A stretch of DNA of 64,000 bases from CAVYGM01 sp963768025. GTDB taxonomy: Bacteria > Bacteroidota > Bacteroidia > Cytophagales > Spirosomataceae. Location of the stretch: positions 1 to 64,000 of the forward strand of contig CAVYGM010000010.1 of assembly GCA_963768025.1 (NCBI GenBank), given 5' to 3'. Below are positions 10,501-20,300 of the stretch, one piece after another. The notes beneath the pieces are model-generated. The model saw nothing but the letters and a program-made list of their open reading frames with translations, searched no databases and had not been told where the DNA came from. Position numbers and translations under genes: made by a program. The number at the start of each line of letters is the position of its first letter. Position 1 is the first letter of the stretch.

Positions 10501-10749
10501 AGTCGCCGAAAAGGCCAGCCATTTGCCGTCCGGCGATACTCTGGGATTGGTTTCGGCCCCCTGCATGGCCGTGAGGCGGGTGGCGTTGCCTCCGTTTAGG
10601 TCGGCTTTCCAAAGGTCTGATTCATAGCTAAACAGTACGCTTCGGGCGTCGGGCGTGAGGGTGGGATACGAGGCAAAGTACACTCCGCCCGACTGGGCCA
10701 TTCCGGTGAGCGTGAGGAGCCACGCTCCGAAAAAAAGAAACTGTTTCAT
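7576..10749 (-). CDS. Tricorn-like S41 protease with WD40-type propeller and PDZ
   Basis: A 1057-residue exported peptidase resembling tricorn proteases of Bacteroidota. A signal peptide (MKQFLFFGAWLLTLTGMAQ) leads into two propeller-like regions of WD40/PD40 repeats (for example LTAMQGAETNPRVSPDGKW and FTAYRDFEQDI). A low-complexity Lys-rich linker follows near residues 545-575, then the tricorn C1 core, a PDZ (VGIPIKAWDVLTHVNGEAVD) and the S41 catalytic domain with DALILDLRYNTGGNVHD. The nucleophile region is NEQSLSDAEMTAAGFK and the tail SGKGLVDGSFYRLPSWG is typical. Its start at 10749 is followed by a clear leader, so I keep it. It is monocistronic and convergent with the transglycosylase. 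Role: probably degradation of peptides in the periplasm. Confidence 0.9.
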   Translation of the reverse strand: MKQFLFFGAWLLTLTGMAQSGGVYFASYPTLTPDARSVLFSYESDLWKADLNGGNATRLTAMQGAETNPRVSPDGKWLAFSATENGNSDVYLMPLGGGAIRQLTFHSSSDIVEGWSWDSNTIYFKSGAQNGGTTYTVSLQGGTPKRVFGHFFNRIHSVAEAPNGDLYFNDTWESDNQAARKGYKGAFNPDIQYYNPTTRAYKQLTDYAGKDMWATIDRAGKVYFVSDEANGQYNLYAFENGKKVPLTTFPESIKYPQVSADGRKVVFEKGYQLWQYDVASRQAAPVAVSLVQNLTLPKLQDYNVKGKVSSFDVAPDDKKIAFVSRGALFVSDKEGKFIQQLPTRPDERVVEVKWLADSLTLLYSQTVNGYPNWFTQPADGKGTEKQLTSDPQSNRALAFNKNRTQAVYLSGRNEVRLMDLKSLTSKTLLRDELWALYNTAPQFSPNDEYVVFTAYRDFEQDIFLHHLKQDRTINLTQSGVTEGEPLWSSDGKYLYFVSDLLHPNYPFGSGGTKLYRLPLTKLDDPYRSAKFDELFRKEEKKSPSTVEKKPDNDKKSKAPAAKKEEKTFVSISLDTLDLMERIEQIGPAFGAQGDVQLLQKKEKTHVFYISDHDEGKNALWRTILDPFEEPKTEKVEAGISSYELVQAGESTYLLANGSIKKLNLESGKTDVIATDYTFRKNLKQEFRQMFYEAWGGLQENYYSEDFHGANWTALRDSYAAYLPYLTNRQDFRTLFSDMLGELNSSHLGFSSSGDEEKVFYKNATMETGILFEAASPFRVARIVKRTASDKVGIPIKAWDVLTHVNGEAVDTTQNRDYYFTKPSRDKEMMLTFRRAGADTSYTVRLHPGNSLNDNLYDEWQDWNQQYVDQKSKNRIAYVHMKNMGMGEYEEFVKDMTRDWYKKDALILDLRYNTGGNVHDLVLNFLSRKPYLQWKYREGALSPQPNFGVADKPIVLLMNEQSLSDAEMTAAGFKALKLGKVIGTETYRWIIFTSGKGLVDGSFYRLPSWGCYTLDGKDLEKEGVAPDIFVKQTFVERLNDEDPQLDRAITELLSDLNK

Positions 10750-10799
10750 TTCAAATGTGATAACGTAAGGTTTGTTGAATCCCTAAATTATACATTCGG

Positions 10800-10831
10800 T
10801 TGTAAAACCGGTACAGGAGGTAGTACCTTTG
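10800..10831 (+). promoter_or_regulatory. Promoter for the cyclophilin gene
   Basis: TTG at 10800-10802, a 21-nt spacer, then TACCTTTG at 10824-10831 fit the Bacteroidota -33/-7 consensus. The start codon lies 34 nt downstream. Confidence 0.6.
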
Positions 10832-10865
10832 TGGCGTATTTTATGGTTTTACTTAGAAAAGTGTT

Positions 10866-11312
10866 ATGACAAAGGCAGAAATGGTCACCGAAAAGGGGAC
10901 AATGCAGATCGAATTCTACGACGATGATGCGCCCAAGGCGGTTAAGAATTTTGTGGAATTATCTAAAAAAGGCTATTACGATGGTCTTACGTTTCACCGC
11001 GTAATCCCCGACTTTATGATTCAGGGTGGATGCCCCGAAGGAACCGGACGCGGCGGCCCCGGTTATAAAATTGACTGTGAGCTTACCGGCGAAAAACAAT
11101 ACCACGACCGGGGTGTGCTTTCGATGGCCCACGCGGGCCGCAACACCGGCGGATCGCAGTTTTTTATCTGCCACAGCCGCAAGAATACCGCCCACCTCGA
11201 CCGCAACCACACCTGCTTCGGTAAGGTAGTGGAAGGCGTTGAGGTGATTGACGCCATCCGGCAGGGGGACAAGATTCTGAAAATTACTGTGCAGGAAGAG
11301 GAGGTAGCGTAA
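10866..11312 (+). CDS. Cyclophilin-type peptidyl-prolyl cis-trans isomerase
   Basis: A short, 148-residue cytosolic cyclophilin that catalyses cis-trans isomerisation of X-Pro bonds. Nearly the whole protein is the catalytic domain: GLTFHRVIPDFMIQGGCPEG holds the active-site Arg-Phe-Gln cluster, then GTGRGGPGYKIDCE, LSMAHAGRNTGGSQFFICH and LDRNHTCFGKVVEG. No signal peptide is visible, so it is probably the cytoplasmic, PpiB-like form. It has its own promoter at 10800 and a strong bidirectional terminator at 11331, hence a single-gene unit. Confidence 0.95.
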   Translation: MTKAEMVTEKGTMQIEFYDDDAPKAVKNFVELSKKGYYDGLTFHRVIPDFMIQGGCPEGTGRGGPGYKIDCELTGEKQYHDRGVLSMAHAGRNTGGSQFFICHSRKNTAHLDRNHTCFGKVVEGVEVIDAIRQGDKILKITVQEEEVA

Positions 11313-11330
11313 GGGGAAGGAGACTGACAA

Positions 11331-11369
11331 AAAGTAAAGCCGGGCCAATTGGTCCGGCTTTACTTTTTG
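11331..11369 (+). terminator. Bidirectional terminator between cyclophilin and symporter genes
   Basis: A 13-bp perfect stem (AAAGTAAAGCCGG with its complement) encloses a short loop and ends in T-rich sequence on both strands. It serves the plus-strand cyclophilin and the minus-strand symporter, which converge here. Confidence 0.9.
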
Positions 11370-11387
11370 CTCTAAAACCGACTAACC

Positions 11388-13007
11388 CTACCAGAAATAC
11401 GCGTAAAGCGACACAATGGCCACTAGCACCACCAGCGCCCCGATGGTAAACGAACGGTGAGTCTGGAACATAGAAGCATCTATGGTCAACCCTTTGTTTT
11501 GTGAAGGTGCTACGTAGCCTAGCACCACCATCACCGACACGCAGATCAGGAACACCCAGCCCATCCGATCCAGGAAGGGAACGGTTTCCCAGCCGCTGAA
11601 TGGCGGGTAGCCATTATGCATCGCCAGGGCGATCAGGAAGCCACCCACGATGGCGAACAAAGCCCCGGCGGAATTGGTGCGCTTCCAGAAGAAGCCCATA
11701 ATGAAAGAGGCAAAGATACCGGGCGACAACAGGCCGGTCATCTCCTGAATAAACTGGAAACCGCCTTTTTTGTCAATGCCCATAAACGGCGACACCACAA
11801 TGGCCAGCACCATGGCTACTACCACTACGTACCGGCCAATGCGGACGAGCTGGGCTTCGGACTGATTTTTGCCGATGTAGTTTTTGAAAATATCCAGCGT
11901 AAAAATCGTAGAAATACTGTTGGCTTTTCCCGCCAGGGAAGCCACCACCGCTGCGGTAAGGGCCGCAAAAGAAAGTCCTTTCAAACCTACGGGCAGCAGG
12001 TTCAGCAGCACCGGATAGGCTTTATCGGGGTTAATCATTCCGTCGGGTCCGAGCATATCGGCCTGGAACATGCCGCGGCTGTACAAAGAATAGGCGGCGA
12101 TTCCGGGCAGTACCACAATGACTGGCATGAGTAGCTTTAGGAAGGCCGCGAAGAGGATACCATTCCGGGCGGTTTTGAGGTCGGCCCCAAGAGCACGCTG
12201 CGTAATGTACTGGTTACAGCCCCAGTAATTAAGGTTCACGATCCACATACCACCGATGAGGACCGTAAGACCGGGAAGCTGCGAGTAAAACGGACTGGTA
12301 TTGCCAAATATCATGTGGAAGTGATCGTCGTGGTTCTGAGTCATGGCCTTGAAGCCATCGATCATCCCCTGACGGCCGGCGTCGTCGGCTACCAGATTCA
12401 GCGCCAGATAGGTAGTAGCCAAACCGCCAATGACCAGGAAGAATACCTGAATCACGTCGGTGTAGCCAATCACCTTCATTCCCCCTAGTGTAATAATAAT
12501 AGCGAAAGTAGCCAACCCCCACATGCAAAGGTTAAAGTCAAGCCCCGAAATACCCGATACCGCCAACGCTCCCAAGTACAGGATAGAGGTAAGATTAACC
12601 AGAATATACAAAGCCAGCCAGAAGATGGCCATGATCAAGCTCACGCTTTTGTTGTACCGCTGGTTGAGAAACTGCGGCATGGTGTAGATTTTGTTTTTGA
12701 GATAGATGGGCATAAAGAAGATCGCCACGATAATCAGTGTGGCGGCGGCCATCCATTCGTAGGTAGAAATCGCCAGTCCCATTGAGAAACCATTGCCCGA
12801 CATCCCGATAAACTGCTCGGCGGAAATATTGGAAGCGATGAGAGAAGCCCCAATCGCCCACCAAGTCAGGGAGCCTTCGGCCAGAAAGAAGTCGGTCGTG
12901 GAAGCAGCCTTCGATTTTTTCTGCTGATAGACCCAATACCCGTAACCGGCTACCACCAAAAAATAGACGAGGAAGACAATGTAATCAAGCGATTGTAATT
13001 GTTGCAT
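11388..13007 (-). CDS. Sodium:solute symporter (SSS family, vSGLT-like)
   Basis: An inner-membrane sodium-coupled transporter of 539 residues with about 14 predicted membrane helices. The family core is clear: LTWWAIGASLIASNISAEQF (sodium site on helix 1), the helix beginning MPQFLNQRY, GGMKVIGYTDVIQVFFL and LNYWGCNQYITQRALGA. The YWGCNQYI stretch and the QRALGA motif are like sugar transporters of the SGLT branch, so a sugar such as galactose or another monosaccharide is the most likely substrate, though this cannot be fixed from sequence. It is transcribed alone and ends at the shared terminator at 11331-11369. Confidence 0.9.
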   Translation of the reverse strand: MQQLQSLDYIVFLVYFLVVAGYGYWVYQQKKSKAASTTDFFLAEGSLTWWAIGASLIASNISAEQFIGMSGNGFSMGLAISTYEWMAAATLIIVAIFFMPIYLKNKIYTMPQFLNQRYNKSVSLIMAIFWLALYILVNLTSILYLGALAVSGISGLDFNLCMWGLATFAIIITLGGMKVIGYTDVIQVFFLVIGGLATTYLALNLVADDAGRQGMIDGFKAMTQNHDDHFHMIFGNTSPFYSQLPGLTVLIGGMWIVNLNYWGCNQYITQRALGADLKTARNGILFAAFLKLLMPVIVVLPGIAAYSLYSRGMFQADMLGPDGMINPDKAYPVLLNLLPVGLKGLSFAALTAAVVASLAGKANSISTIFTLDIFKNYIGKNQSEAQLVRIGRYVVVVAMVLAIVVSPFMGIDKKGGFQFIQEMTGLLSPGIFASFIMGFFWKRTNSAGALFAIVGGFLIALAMHNGYPPFSGWETVPFLDRMGWVFLICVSVMVVLGYVAPSQNKGLTIDASMFQTHRSFTIGALVVLVAIVSLYAYFW

Positions 13008-13121
13008 AAGTTAAAAGGGTTAAATATAGAAGAAGATTAAAGGCCATTTTTGAACGGGAAAGCGAAAGTACATTTTTTGCTAAAATAATGCATGATTTTG
13101 CAATTATTCTCCAAAAACTAC

Positions 13122-13970
13122 TTATCTGCCAGCTTGTGGTTGCCATTTTAGCGGATACATAGTGGCCGGAATGCCCAGCCGGGCCTCGCCGGCTTTCTTC
13201 GTCGCCTGGTAGGTGCGGGTAAAATCTTCTCCCCCTTTGACAGAGTCCAGAAACCGCTGCATAGTACCCTTACCCGACAGCATCATCCAGTAGGATACCT
13301 CCATACCGGCTGTCATGTAGGCTAGCATCACGTGCCGCTGATTACCCCCAAAAAAGCCCCGGATGGATTCCAATTCATTCAGTTCAAGTACTTCCTGCGC
13401 GCCATGGGTTAGGTACATCCACTCGTCACGGTAGCTGAGGTACCGCTGCAGACTATCCGTTTCCGGCACAAAGCGCCGATCCAGCATGAGCGCAAGGCCT
13501 TCATTGAACCATTGTGGAACCTGGGTGGTGGTTTTCCACCAGCCGAGCCGGGCAAACAACTCGTCGTGGCACATTTCGTGGCTGATTACGTCTTCATTGA
13601 GTCCGTAGGGATTCAGCACGATGTAGGAGCTACCCCAGGGAGTACCCAGGCTGCACCCGGCACCCTCGTTGCTGTGGCAGTATTTCTGATATTCGGCGGC
13701 ATTGCTGCACAGAATAAGGGTAGCCTTTCCCTGGATATTTCCCCAAAATCCCCGGATCCGTTGCTGAGAGCGCCGGATGGTTCCAAACATTAAGTCGCGC
13801 TGAGCCGGGGGGATTCCGGCACTTACGTACATATTTTTGTGGATCTCCTGAAAATTGGAAAATGCAATCGTTTGGCAATAAAATAGGTGCGTATAAATAA
13901 CATAATATCCTGATATAAAAGCGATTATTCCAAAGACAAGGCTTCTGAATATCTTTTTGGGCCACGACAT
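13122..13970 (-). CDS. Membrane-anchored gluzincin-type metallopeptidase-like protein
   Basis: I choose the ATG at 13970 (MSWPKKIFRSL) over an upstream in-frame start at 14057, because the longer form would run into the divergent gene's leader and adds 29 unlikely residues. The product is ~282 residues with one N-terminal membrane helix (about residues 9-28). A zinc-site-like HEMCH motif is followed ~25 residues later by WFNEGLALML, the arrangement of gluzincins (HExxH then a distant Glu in NEGLA). It therefore resembles the peptidase-MA superfamily, with the catalytic domain outside the cytoplasm. No named family is recognised. An inactive homologue is possible but both motif parts are intact. 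Confidence 0.6.
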   Translation of the reverse strand: MSWPKKIFRSLVFGIIAFISGYYVIYTHLFYCQTIAFSNFQEIHKNMYVSAGIPPAQRDLMFGTIRRSQQRIRGFWGNIQGKATLILCSNAAEYQKYCHSNEGAGCSLGTPWGSSYIVLNPYGLNEDVISHEMCHDELFARLGWWKTTTQVPQWFNEGLALMLDRRFVPETDSLQRYLSYRDEWMYLTHGAQEVLELNELESIRGFFGGNQRHVMLAYMTAGMEVSYWMMLSGKGTMQRFLDSVKGGEDFTRTYQATKKAGEARLGIPATMYPLKWQPQAGR

Positions 13971-14150
13971 GAAAAGAGGGCGATTCGTCAACAAATCCGG
14001 ATATTTATTGTTGTGAGTAAAAGTAGCAGAATAATACAGTGTTGGCAAATTTTCCAAATTTTGGATGTTTCATTTGGTAAGCGTCGCCTGAAGCCACGGT
14101 CTGGCATCCTTTCTCTATCTTTTTTGATACATCAATCACTTCTATCTCGT

Positions 14151-15104
14151 ATGGCATCTTGCATTATTATTGGAGCCGGCATGGCCGGGCTTACCGCCGC
14201 CCGTGAACTTAAGCAACACGGCTGGCACGTAACTGTCCTGGACAAAGGTAGAGGAGTTGGTGGGAGAATGGCCACCCGTCGGCTGCTAACTACCAGGGCC
14301 GACCACGGAGCCCAGTATTTTTCGGTTCGCACGGCCGATTTCCGGCAGCACATCGAGCAATTACAGGCCATTGGCGTGGTAAAGGAATGGAACCTGCAGG
14401 AGGCCGATTTCGATCATCCCCGGTACATTGGCTCGGGCGGCATGAGCGCCGTACCCAAATACATGGCCGAAGGCCTGGATATTCAGACGGGTGAGCAGGT
14501 CGTGTTAATAGAACAGGTAGGATCGGGCTGCCGGGTCAGGACCGATACGGGCCGTACCTTTAGCGCCGATACGGCCATTATTACCATTCCCGCGCCGCAG
14601 GCGTATACCCTACTTCGCAATAGCTCCATTGAAATGTCGGCGGCCGAATTGTCGGCCTTTAGCACGATCACCTATCAGCCCTGCCTCGCCGTACTGGCGG
14701 TGCTCAACAAACCCAGCCTGATCCCTACCCCGGGAGTCCTGAGTTTTGAGAAGGGGGATATTTCCTGGGTAGCCGACAATCAGCAGAAGGGCATCGCCGT
14801 CGAGCAACCCACCATCACCATCCACGCCACACCTGCTTTTAGCCGGGATAACCTGGAAGGCGATCTGAAGAATGCAGGACAAAAATTACTGGATCAACTC
14901 ACCGACTGGATTCCTACCGACATCATTGAGCAATTCCAGGTGCACCGCTGGCGGTACAGCCTGGCCGAAAACCGCTACCCACAGGCCTATGTGGTGTGCA
15001 ATACCCCCTTCGATATGCTCATGGGAGGCGACGGCTTTGGCATGGGCAATGTGGAAGGGGCCTTTCAGTCGGGTTTGCAGATGGCCCGGCATTTGATCGG
15101 GTGA
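14151..15104 (+). CDS. FAD/NAD(P)-dependent amine-oxidase-like oxidoreductase (renalase-like)
   Basis: A 317-residue flavoprotein. The start at 14151 (MASCIIIGAGMAGLTAAREL) puts the dinucleotide-binding GxGxxG at the N-terminus; a longer frame upstream adds residues without family character. After it come VLDKGRGVGGRMATRR, the FAD-contacting motif of this family, DHGAQYFSVRT, and the C-terminal FGMGNVEGAFQSG, where FAD binding is completed. This is the short NAD(P)/FAD-dependent oxidoreductase group related to renalase, often annotated as FAD-dependent oxidoreductase. It converges on the GH97 gene and is divergent from the metallopeptidase-like gene. Its substrate is unknown. Confidence 0.88.
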   Translation: MASCIIIGAGMAGLTAARELKQHGWHVTVLDKGRGVGGRMATRRLLTTRADHGAQYFSVRTADFRQHIEQLQAIGVVKEWNLQEADFDHPRYIGSGGMSAVPKYMAEGLDIQTGEQVVLIEQVGSGCRVRTDTGRTFSADTAIITIPAPQAYTLLRNSSIEMSAAELSAFSTITYQPCLAVLAVLNKPSLIPTPGVLSFEKGDISWVADNQQKGIAVEQPTITIHATPAFSRDNLEGDLKNAGQKLLDQLTDWIPTDIIEQFQVHRWRYSLAENRYPQAYVVCNTPFDMLMGGDGFGMGNVEGAFQSGLQMARHLIG

Positions 15105-15178
15105 TGGAGAGCCCGAAGGTCACATCTACTTCAAAGAAAAATTAGTAGGCAAAAGTTGAGATAGCCATCTAACCCTAT

Positions 15179-17169
15179 TCATTCTACAATTTTAACAAAA
15201 TGAATGGCTTGCCCGCCCCCAGCAGCCAGCCGGGCTTGAATGGTGTCAGTGGAGGTGACAATCCGCTCGGTTTTTTCCAATTGGTTAGGATGCGCAGCCC
15301 CATCCTTGGCATCGGAGTACAGGGTGGCCCGGTACTTGCCCGACTTCAGAAAAGGTGAGCGGAATGGTGATGGTTCGGGCCGTGGTGTTATTAATCGTGC
15401 CCACGTACCAGTCCGTGCCGCGCCGACGAGCGGTGGTGGCGTACTGGCCCACTTCGGCTGCCGGCACTTTGGTTTCGTCCCAGTTGGTGGGTATTTTTTT
15501 CAAAAACTCAAACCCGGCTTCTCCATCATACGCCTCCGGATAGTCGGCCACCATGGCGAGGTAGCTTTCCAGCACTACGTACATAGCTAGCATGTGGCTG
15601 CGCGTGCCCACCATGAGCGGCCGGGCAAACTGCGTCGCAAATTGGCCCGGAGGAACCGCCCGAAAGCCCCCGAGGTGGTAGTCGGTAGGGCCAGCCAATA
15701 CCCGCGTGAAGGGCATGTCGACGTCGTGGTCGGGGCTTAGTCCCCGCGGATTCCACTTGTTCACTTCGTAGTTGTAGGTACCCTCCCGGGTGAGTTCATT
15801 CGGGAACGTACGGCTTAGACCCGTGGGCTTGAAGGAGCCGTGAAACTGGATGAACAGCTTGTGCCGGGCGGCGGCTTGCAGGATTTCTTCCTGAATATTG
15901 ACCATTTCCTGGTCGTCCCGGTCCATAAAATCCACCATCATGCCCTTGATGCCCCATTTCTCAAACTGCGTGAAAGCGGCTTCCAACTGCTGGTAAAGCG
16001 CCTGCCAGTGTACCCAAACGTGGATTCCCACGCCGCGCTGCCTGGCGTAATCGCACACCTGCTGCATATCCAGGGTAGCCACGGTTTTGGTTACATCCGT
16101 ATTGGGGCCCACCACGCCATAGCCCGCCGCGTCGCTGATGTACCAGGGCAATCCCCCGTAGCCGATCACCGAATGGTACTCAATGCCATTATCGGCGCAA
16201 AAATCAATGTAGTACTTGTTGGTTTCGAAGTTGATCCCCGGGGCGAAGGTGGTATCGGGGGTGATGTCGCCATTCCACCAGTGGAACGATGTCTTTCCTG
16301 GTTTCAACCACGAAAAATCCTTGTCAACCGGTGGGCGGCAAAGGGTCGTGAGCATGGTGGATTCCATCAAATCACCTATGCGGTCGCTGATCATCAGTAC
16401 CCGCCAGGGGCTGCGGTGGGGTAGTTTCGCTTTTACTTTTACCCCACTTTGACCGGGCAGTGGCGACAATTGGCTGACCAGATAGCCGTCTTTTTTTCTC
16501 AAATACATCCCGGCATAATCCCGCAAATTGGCTTCGGTAATCGCCATGTACGTATGATTCGGGAATTCGAATAAAGCGGGCATATCCAGGAGCGTATCGT
16601 TCCTGAACTTCCGAGAAAGGCATTTTTTGATAGTAGCCTTCGTGCGACGTTTGGTAGCTTCCCCACAGCAAAGCGCGCACCTTTGGATTGCCTTTAATCG
16701 AAAACGTACTCTTCTCTTCCGTCATTTCATAAGCCGACCAGCCTTTCTGCTCCGGAAACTCGTACCGGAAGGCCACTCCGTCGTTGAACACCCGCACCAC
16801 CAGATCAACCCTACGACCTGCCCCTGATTTCTCTACCAAGGGAAACAACGCCTGCTGGCTTCGACTGTACACGAATTTTGTTTTTCCAACGACCAGATCG
16901 TAATTGTCTTCCGCGACGCTGTGTTCGGGCGTGCCCATGTGGATCGGCCCGGCAAACGCGCCACCCTCTTTGAATTCCAGTCCCAAACTCGACTCCGCTA
17001 TTAGTTCAATACCCTTGTAATCAATCCTATACGTAGGAACATCACGAGTCATTGAAAATGAAAAAGTAATCTTCCCGTTGGGGGATTTTATTTTGATTTC
17101 CTTTTGCGCCCATACCGGGGAAAGGAAAGTGAACAGGAAAAAAAAGTGAACAATTCTCAAACAGGACAT
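15179..17169 (-). CDS. Glycoside hydrolase family 97 enzyme, interrupted by two frameshifts
   Basis: GH97 enzymes are exported Bacteroidota alpha-glucosidases or alpha-galactosidases. The ATG at 17169 gives a good signal peptide (MSCLRIVHFFFLFTFLSPVWAQ). The N-terminal beta-sandwich includes IKIKSPNGKITFSFSM, RYEFPEQKGWSAYEMTEE and LLWGSYQTSHEGYY; the barrel follows with HTYMAITEANLRDYAGMYL, SFHWWNGD and GMMVDFMDRDDQEMV. The VDFMDRDD Asp suggests the retaining branch. One extra base near 16590 breaks EVQE from DTLLDMPALFEFP. Another, in the four-A run at 15350-15353, separates the barrel from the C-terminal domain, which continues LKSGKYRATLYSDAKDG to the TGA at 15179. Repaired, it is ~662 residues, the normal family size. 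Confidence 0.85.
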
Positions 17170-17262
17170 GGAAAAAGCGGTTGGATTTTTGATTAAAGGG
17201 CGGGAAATTATCAAAGTTTATTCAAAAAGAAGAAAGGTCTGTTTCATAACATTTCGATAACC

Positions 17263-17292
17263 TTGATAAATGCTGATTCATAGCTACTTTTG
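17263..17292 (+). promoter_or_regulatory. Promoter for the large secreted lamin-tail protein
   Basis: TTG at 17263-17265, a 19-nt spacer and TACTTTTG at 17285-17292 form a good Bacteroidota promoter, 26 nt before the chosen ATG at 17318. It lies in the divergent gap with the GH97 gene. Confidence 0.7.
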
Positions 17293-17317
17293 CGCCCGAA
17301 CTTTCAAACAAACTTTT

Positions 17318-20300
17318 ATGTATCGAAATTTACACTTCAACTTCAAGCGATTTTTGTGCTTGCTTGTGCTGCTTTTGCCCGGTATGGGGTGGGGGCAAAC
17401 CCCTACCCTTGTCATTAGTCAGATTTATGGTGGCGGTGGTAACTCAGGATCAACCTACACACATGACTTCATAGAATTGCACAACACAGGTACAGCGCCG
17501 GTGAGTGTTACGGGGTGGAGCGTTCAATATGCTTCCGCAACGGGAACAACCTGGTCTAAAACCGATTTGAGTGGCTCTATCCCGGCCGGGGGCTACTATC
17601 TTATCCAACAAGCTCCGGGGGCAGGCGGTACTACCGCGCTACCCACTGCCTGATGCCTCTAATATTAGTGTCGCTATGTCGGCCACAGCCGGTAAAGTAG
17701 CTCTGGTAAATGCGACTACGCTACTTAGTGGCTCATGCCCAACGGGAGCCTCTATCGTAGATTTAGTGGGGTTTGGGACAACAGGCAGCTGCTTTGAAGG
17801 CTCTGGCCGTACCCCAGCTCCCAGCAATTCGAATGCGGTAGTACGTGCAAACAATGGCTGTACGGATACCAACAACAACGCTTCTGACTTTACTTCCGGT
17901 GCCCCGACTCCGCGCAACACTGCCAGCCCTACCAATGTTTGTAGCCAACCCACAAACCCCACCGTAAACCTCTCCGTCAGCATCAACGCGGCCTCAGAGA
18001 CAGCTCAAACTGTGGTGACTGTTACGGCCACGACCTCAGCGGCTGTTAGCGGCAATCAGACCGTCAACCTGGCTGTTTCGGGAACTGGTATTACAGCAGG
18101 TGATTATTCGCTGAGTGGAACTACCATCACCATTCCTGACGGAGATATGTCGGGTGCGATAACGTTTACTATTGTGGACGATGCCGACGTTGAAGGAGAA
18201 GAAACTGCAATCTTGACCATCAGCAGCCCTTCGGCGGGTATTGCGATGGGAAGCACCCTAGCGCAGAACATCGTCATTTCAGATAATGACGCCGCGACTC
18301 TTACTGTAACACCCAATGATCTTACAGGATTTGCTGCGACTCTGGGTACCCCATCGGCCAGCCAAAGCTACACCCTTACGGCTAGTAGCCTGCCGGGCGA
18401 AATTGTCATAACAGCCCCCTCCGGTATCGAAGTGAGTACCGACAACGCTGCGTTCACTCCCTCCTTTACACTTCCCCAAACAACCACTTCGGCAACGCTG
18501 TTCGCCCGTCTGACGGGCGCCGCCGTCGGCCCTATATCGGGTACGATCACCCACGTGAGCGGTACCCTGTCGACAAATGTGTCCATAAGCGGAACGGTAA
18601 CAAGTATCACCCCAACGGGAACTAACGTCGTCATCAGCCAGGTATATGGAGGCGGTGGAAACTCGGGTTCAACTTACAGAAATGACTTTATTGAACTGTA
18701 CAATCCCACTTCCTCCGATGTCGACCTTACCGGATGGAGCGTTCAGTATGCTTCCTCGGCAGGTACTAACTGGCAGGTTACCGATCTAAGCGGAACGATT
18801 AAAGCTGGTGGCTATTTCCTGATTCAGGAGGCAGCCGGGACAGGGGGCACAACAAATCTTCCGTCCCCTGATGCAACCGGAACTATTCCTATGGCAGCAG
18901 CTTCTGGAAAAATAGCTCTGGTTGGCTCCACCACAGCTCTGTCGGGGGCCTGTCCTACGGGTGCTCCCATTGTGGATTTTGTTGGTTATGGTTCTGCCAA
19001 CTGCTTCGAAGGCTCTGCTGCTACACCTACCCTTAGCGCTACTATCGCCGCTATCCGCAAAGCCGATGGAGCTACCGATACCAACAACAACTCAGCTGAT
19101 TTTTTAACGGGTGCGCCTACTCCCCGAAATTCAGCTCTGCCTACCGGTCCTACCCTCGTAGCTACCCCAGCTACCTTAACCGGAACCAATGCCCTGTACT
19201 ATGTAGAAGGTAGCGGTCCTGATAGCAAAACGTTTTCGGTAAGTGGTACTTTGCTTACGCCTGCTGGCGGTACCATCACCGTGTCATCGTCAAACCCAGC
19301 CTTTACGGTTTCTCCTTCGAGCGTTGCTTATACCGGAACAGGTCTTTCTTCCACCGACGTAACCGTTCAACTGGTAGCCGGCCTCGCTGTGGGCCCATAC
19401 TCTGGTACCATTACCCTCTCAGGAGGTGGCGCTACCCTGGAAGTACCCGTAGGCGGGGTGGTTAATTCTGACAGCCCTTTTACACCCATTTCTATCGCAA
19501 GGGCGGCGGTTGGCCAGACCTTCACCATCGCGGGCCGCGTGACTGTGACCAACCAGCTGGGCTCCCGGCAGATTTATATTCAGGACAACACCGGGGGTAT
19601 TATGGTGTATAGTGGTTCATCCGGTCCTGACTTTACTACCCTTGTTCAGCTGGGAGATTCCGTGCAGGTAGGCGGACCTATTTCCGTATTCAATGGCTTT
19701 ACGGAAATTACCGGTACGAGCAATTTTACTGTCGTATCGGACGTGCCTAACAAGATCCCCGCTCCAAAAGTAATTACGCTGAATCAGCTGGCCGATTATC
19801 AGGGCCAACTGGTACAGGTTACGGGTGCGTCGCTTACTCCCGTTGCAGCGGCATTTACCGGCAACACCAGCTACACCATTGCGGCCGGTGGGCAAACCGG
19901 CACCATGCGCATCAACGCCAATTCGCCCCTGGGAGGTGCCGGGCAACCTGCCAACCCAGTAGCCTATGTAGTGGGTATTGCCGACCGTTTTGTGACAGGT
20001 GCTACCACGCCGGGAACCAATGGCCTGCAATTACAACCGCGTATTCTGGAAGATATTCCCGGTGCTACCGCTGCGCAGGATCAGATTTGTACTGTACCCG
20101 GCTCGGTAAGTACCCTCACGCTTGATCAAACCCTGGATATATCGTCCTGGAACATGGAGTTTTTTGGAGCCGATGCCGGTACCATTGTGTGTGACAATGG
20201 CAACCTGAACTACAACGATATGGGGCCAACGAACGAAGACTTGCAACAGACCAATGCCCTAACGGTGCTGAACAAGCTGAATGCCGACATCATTGCCGTA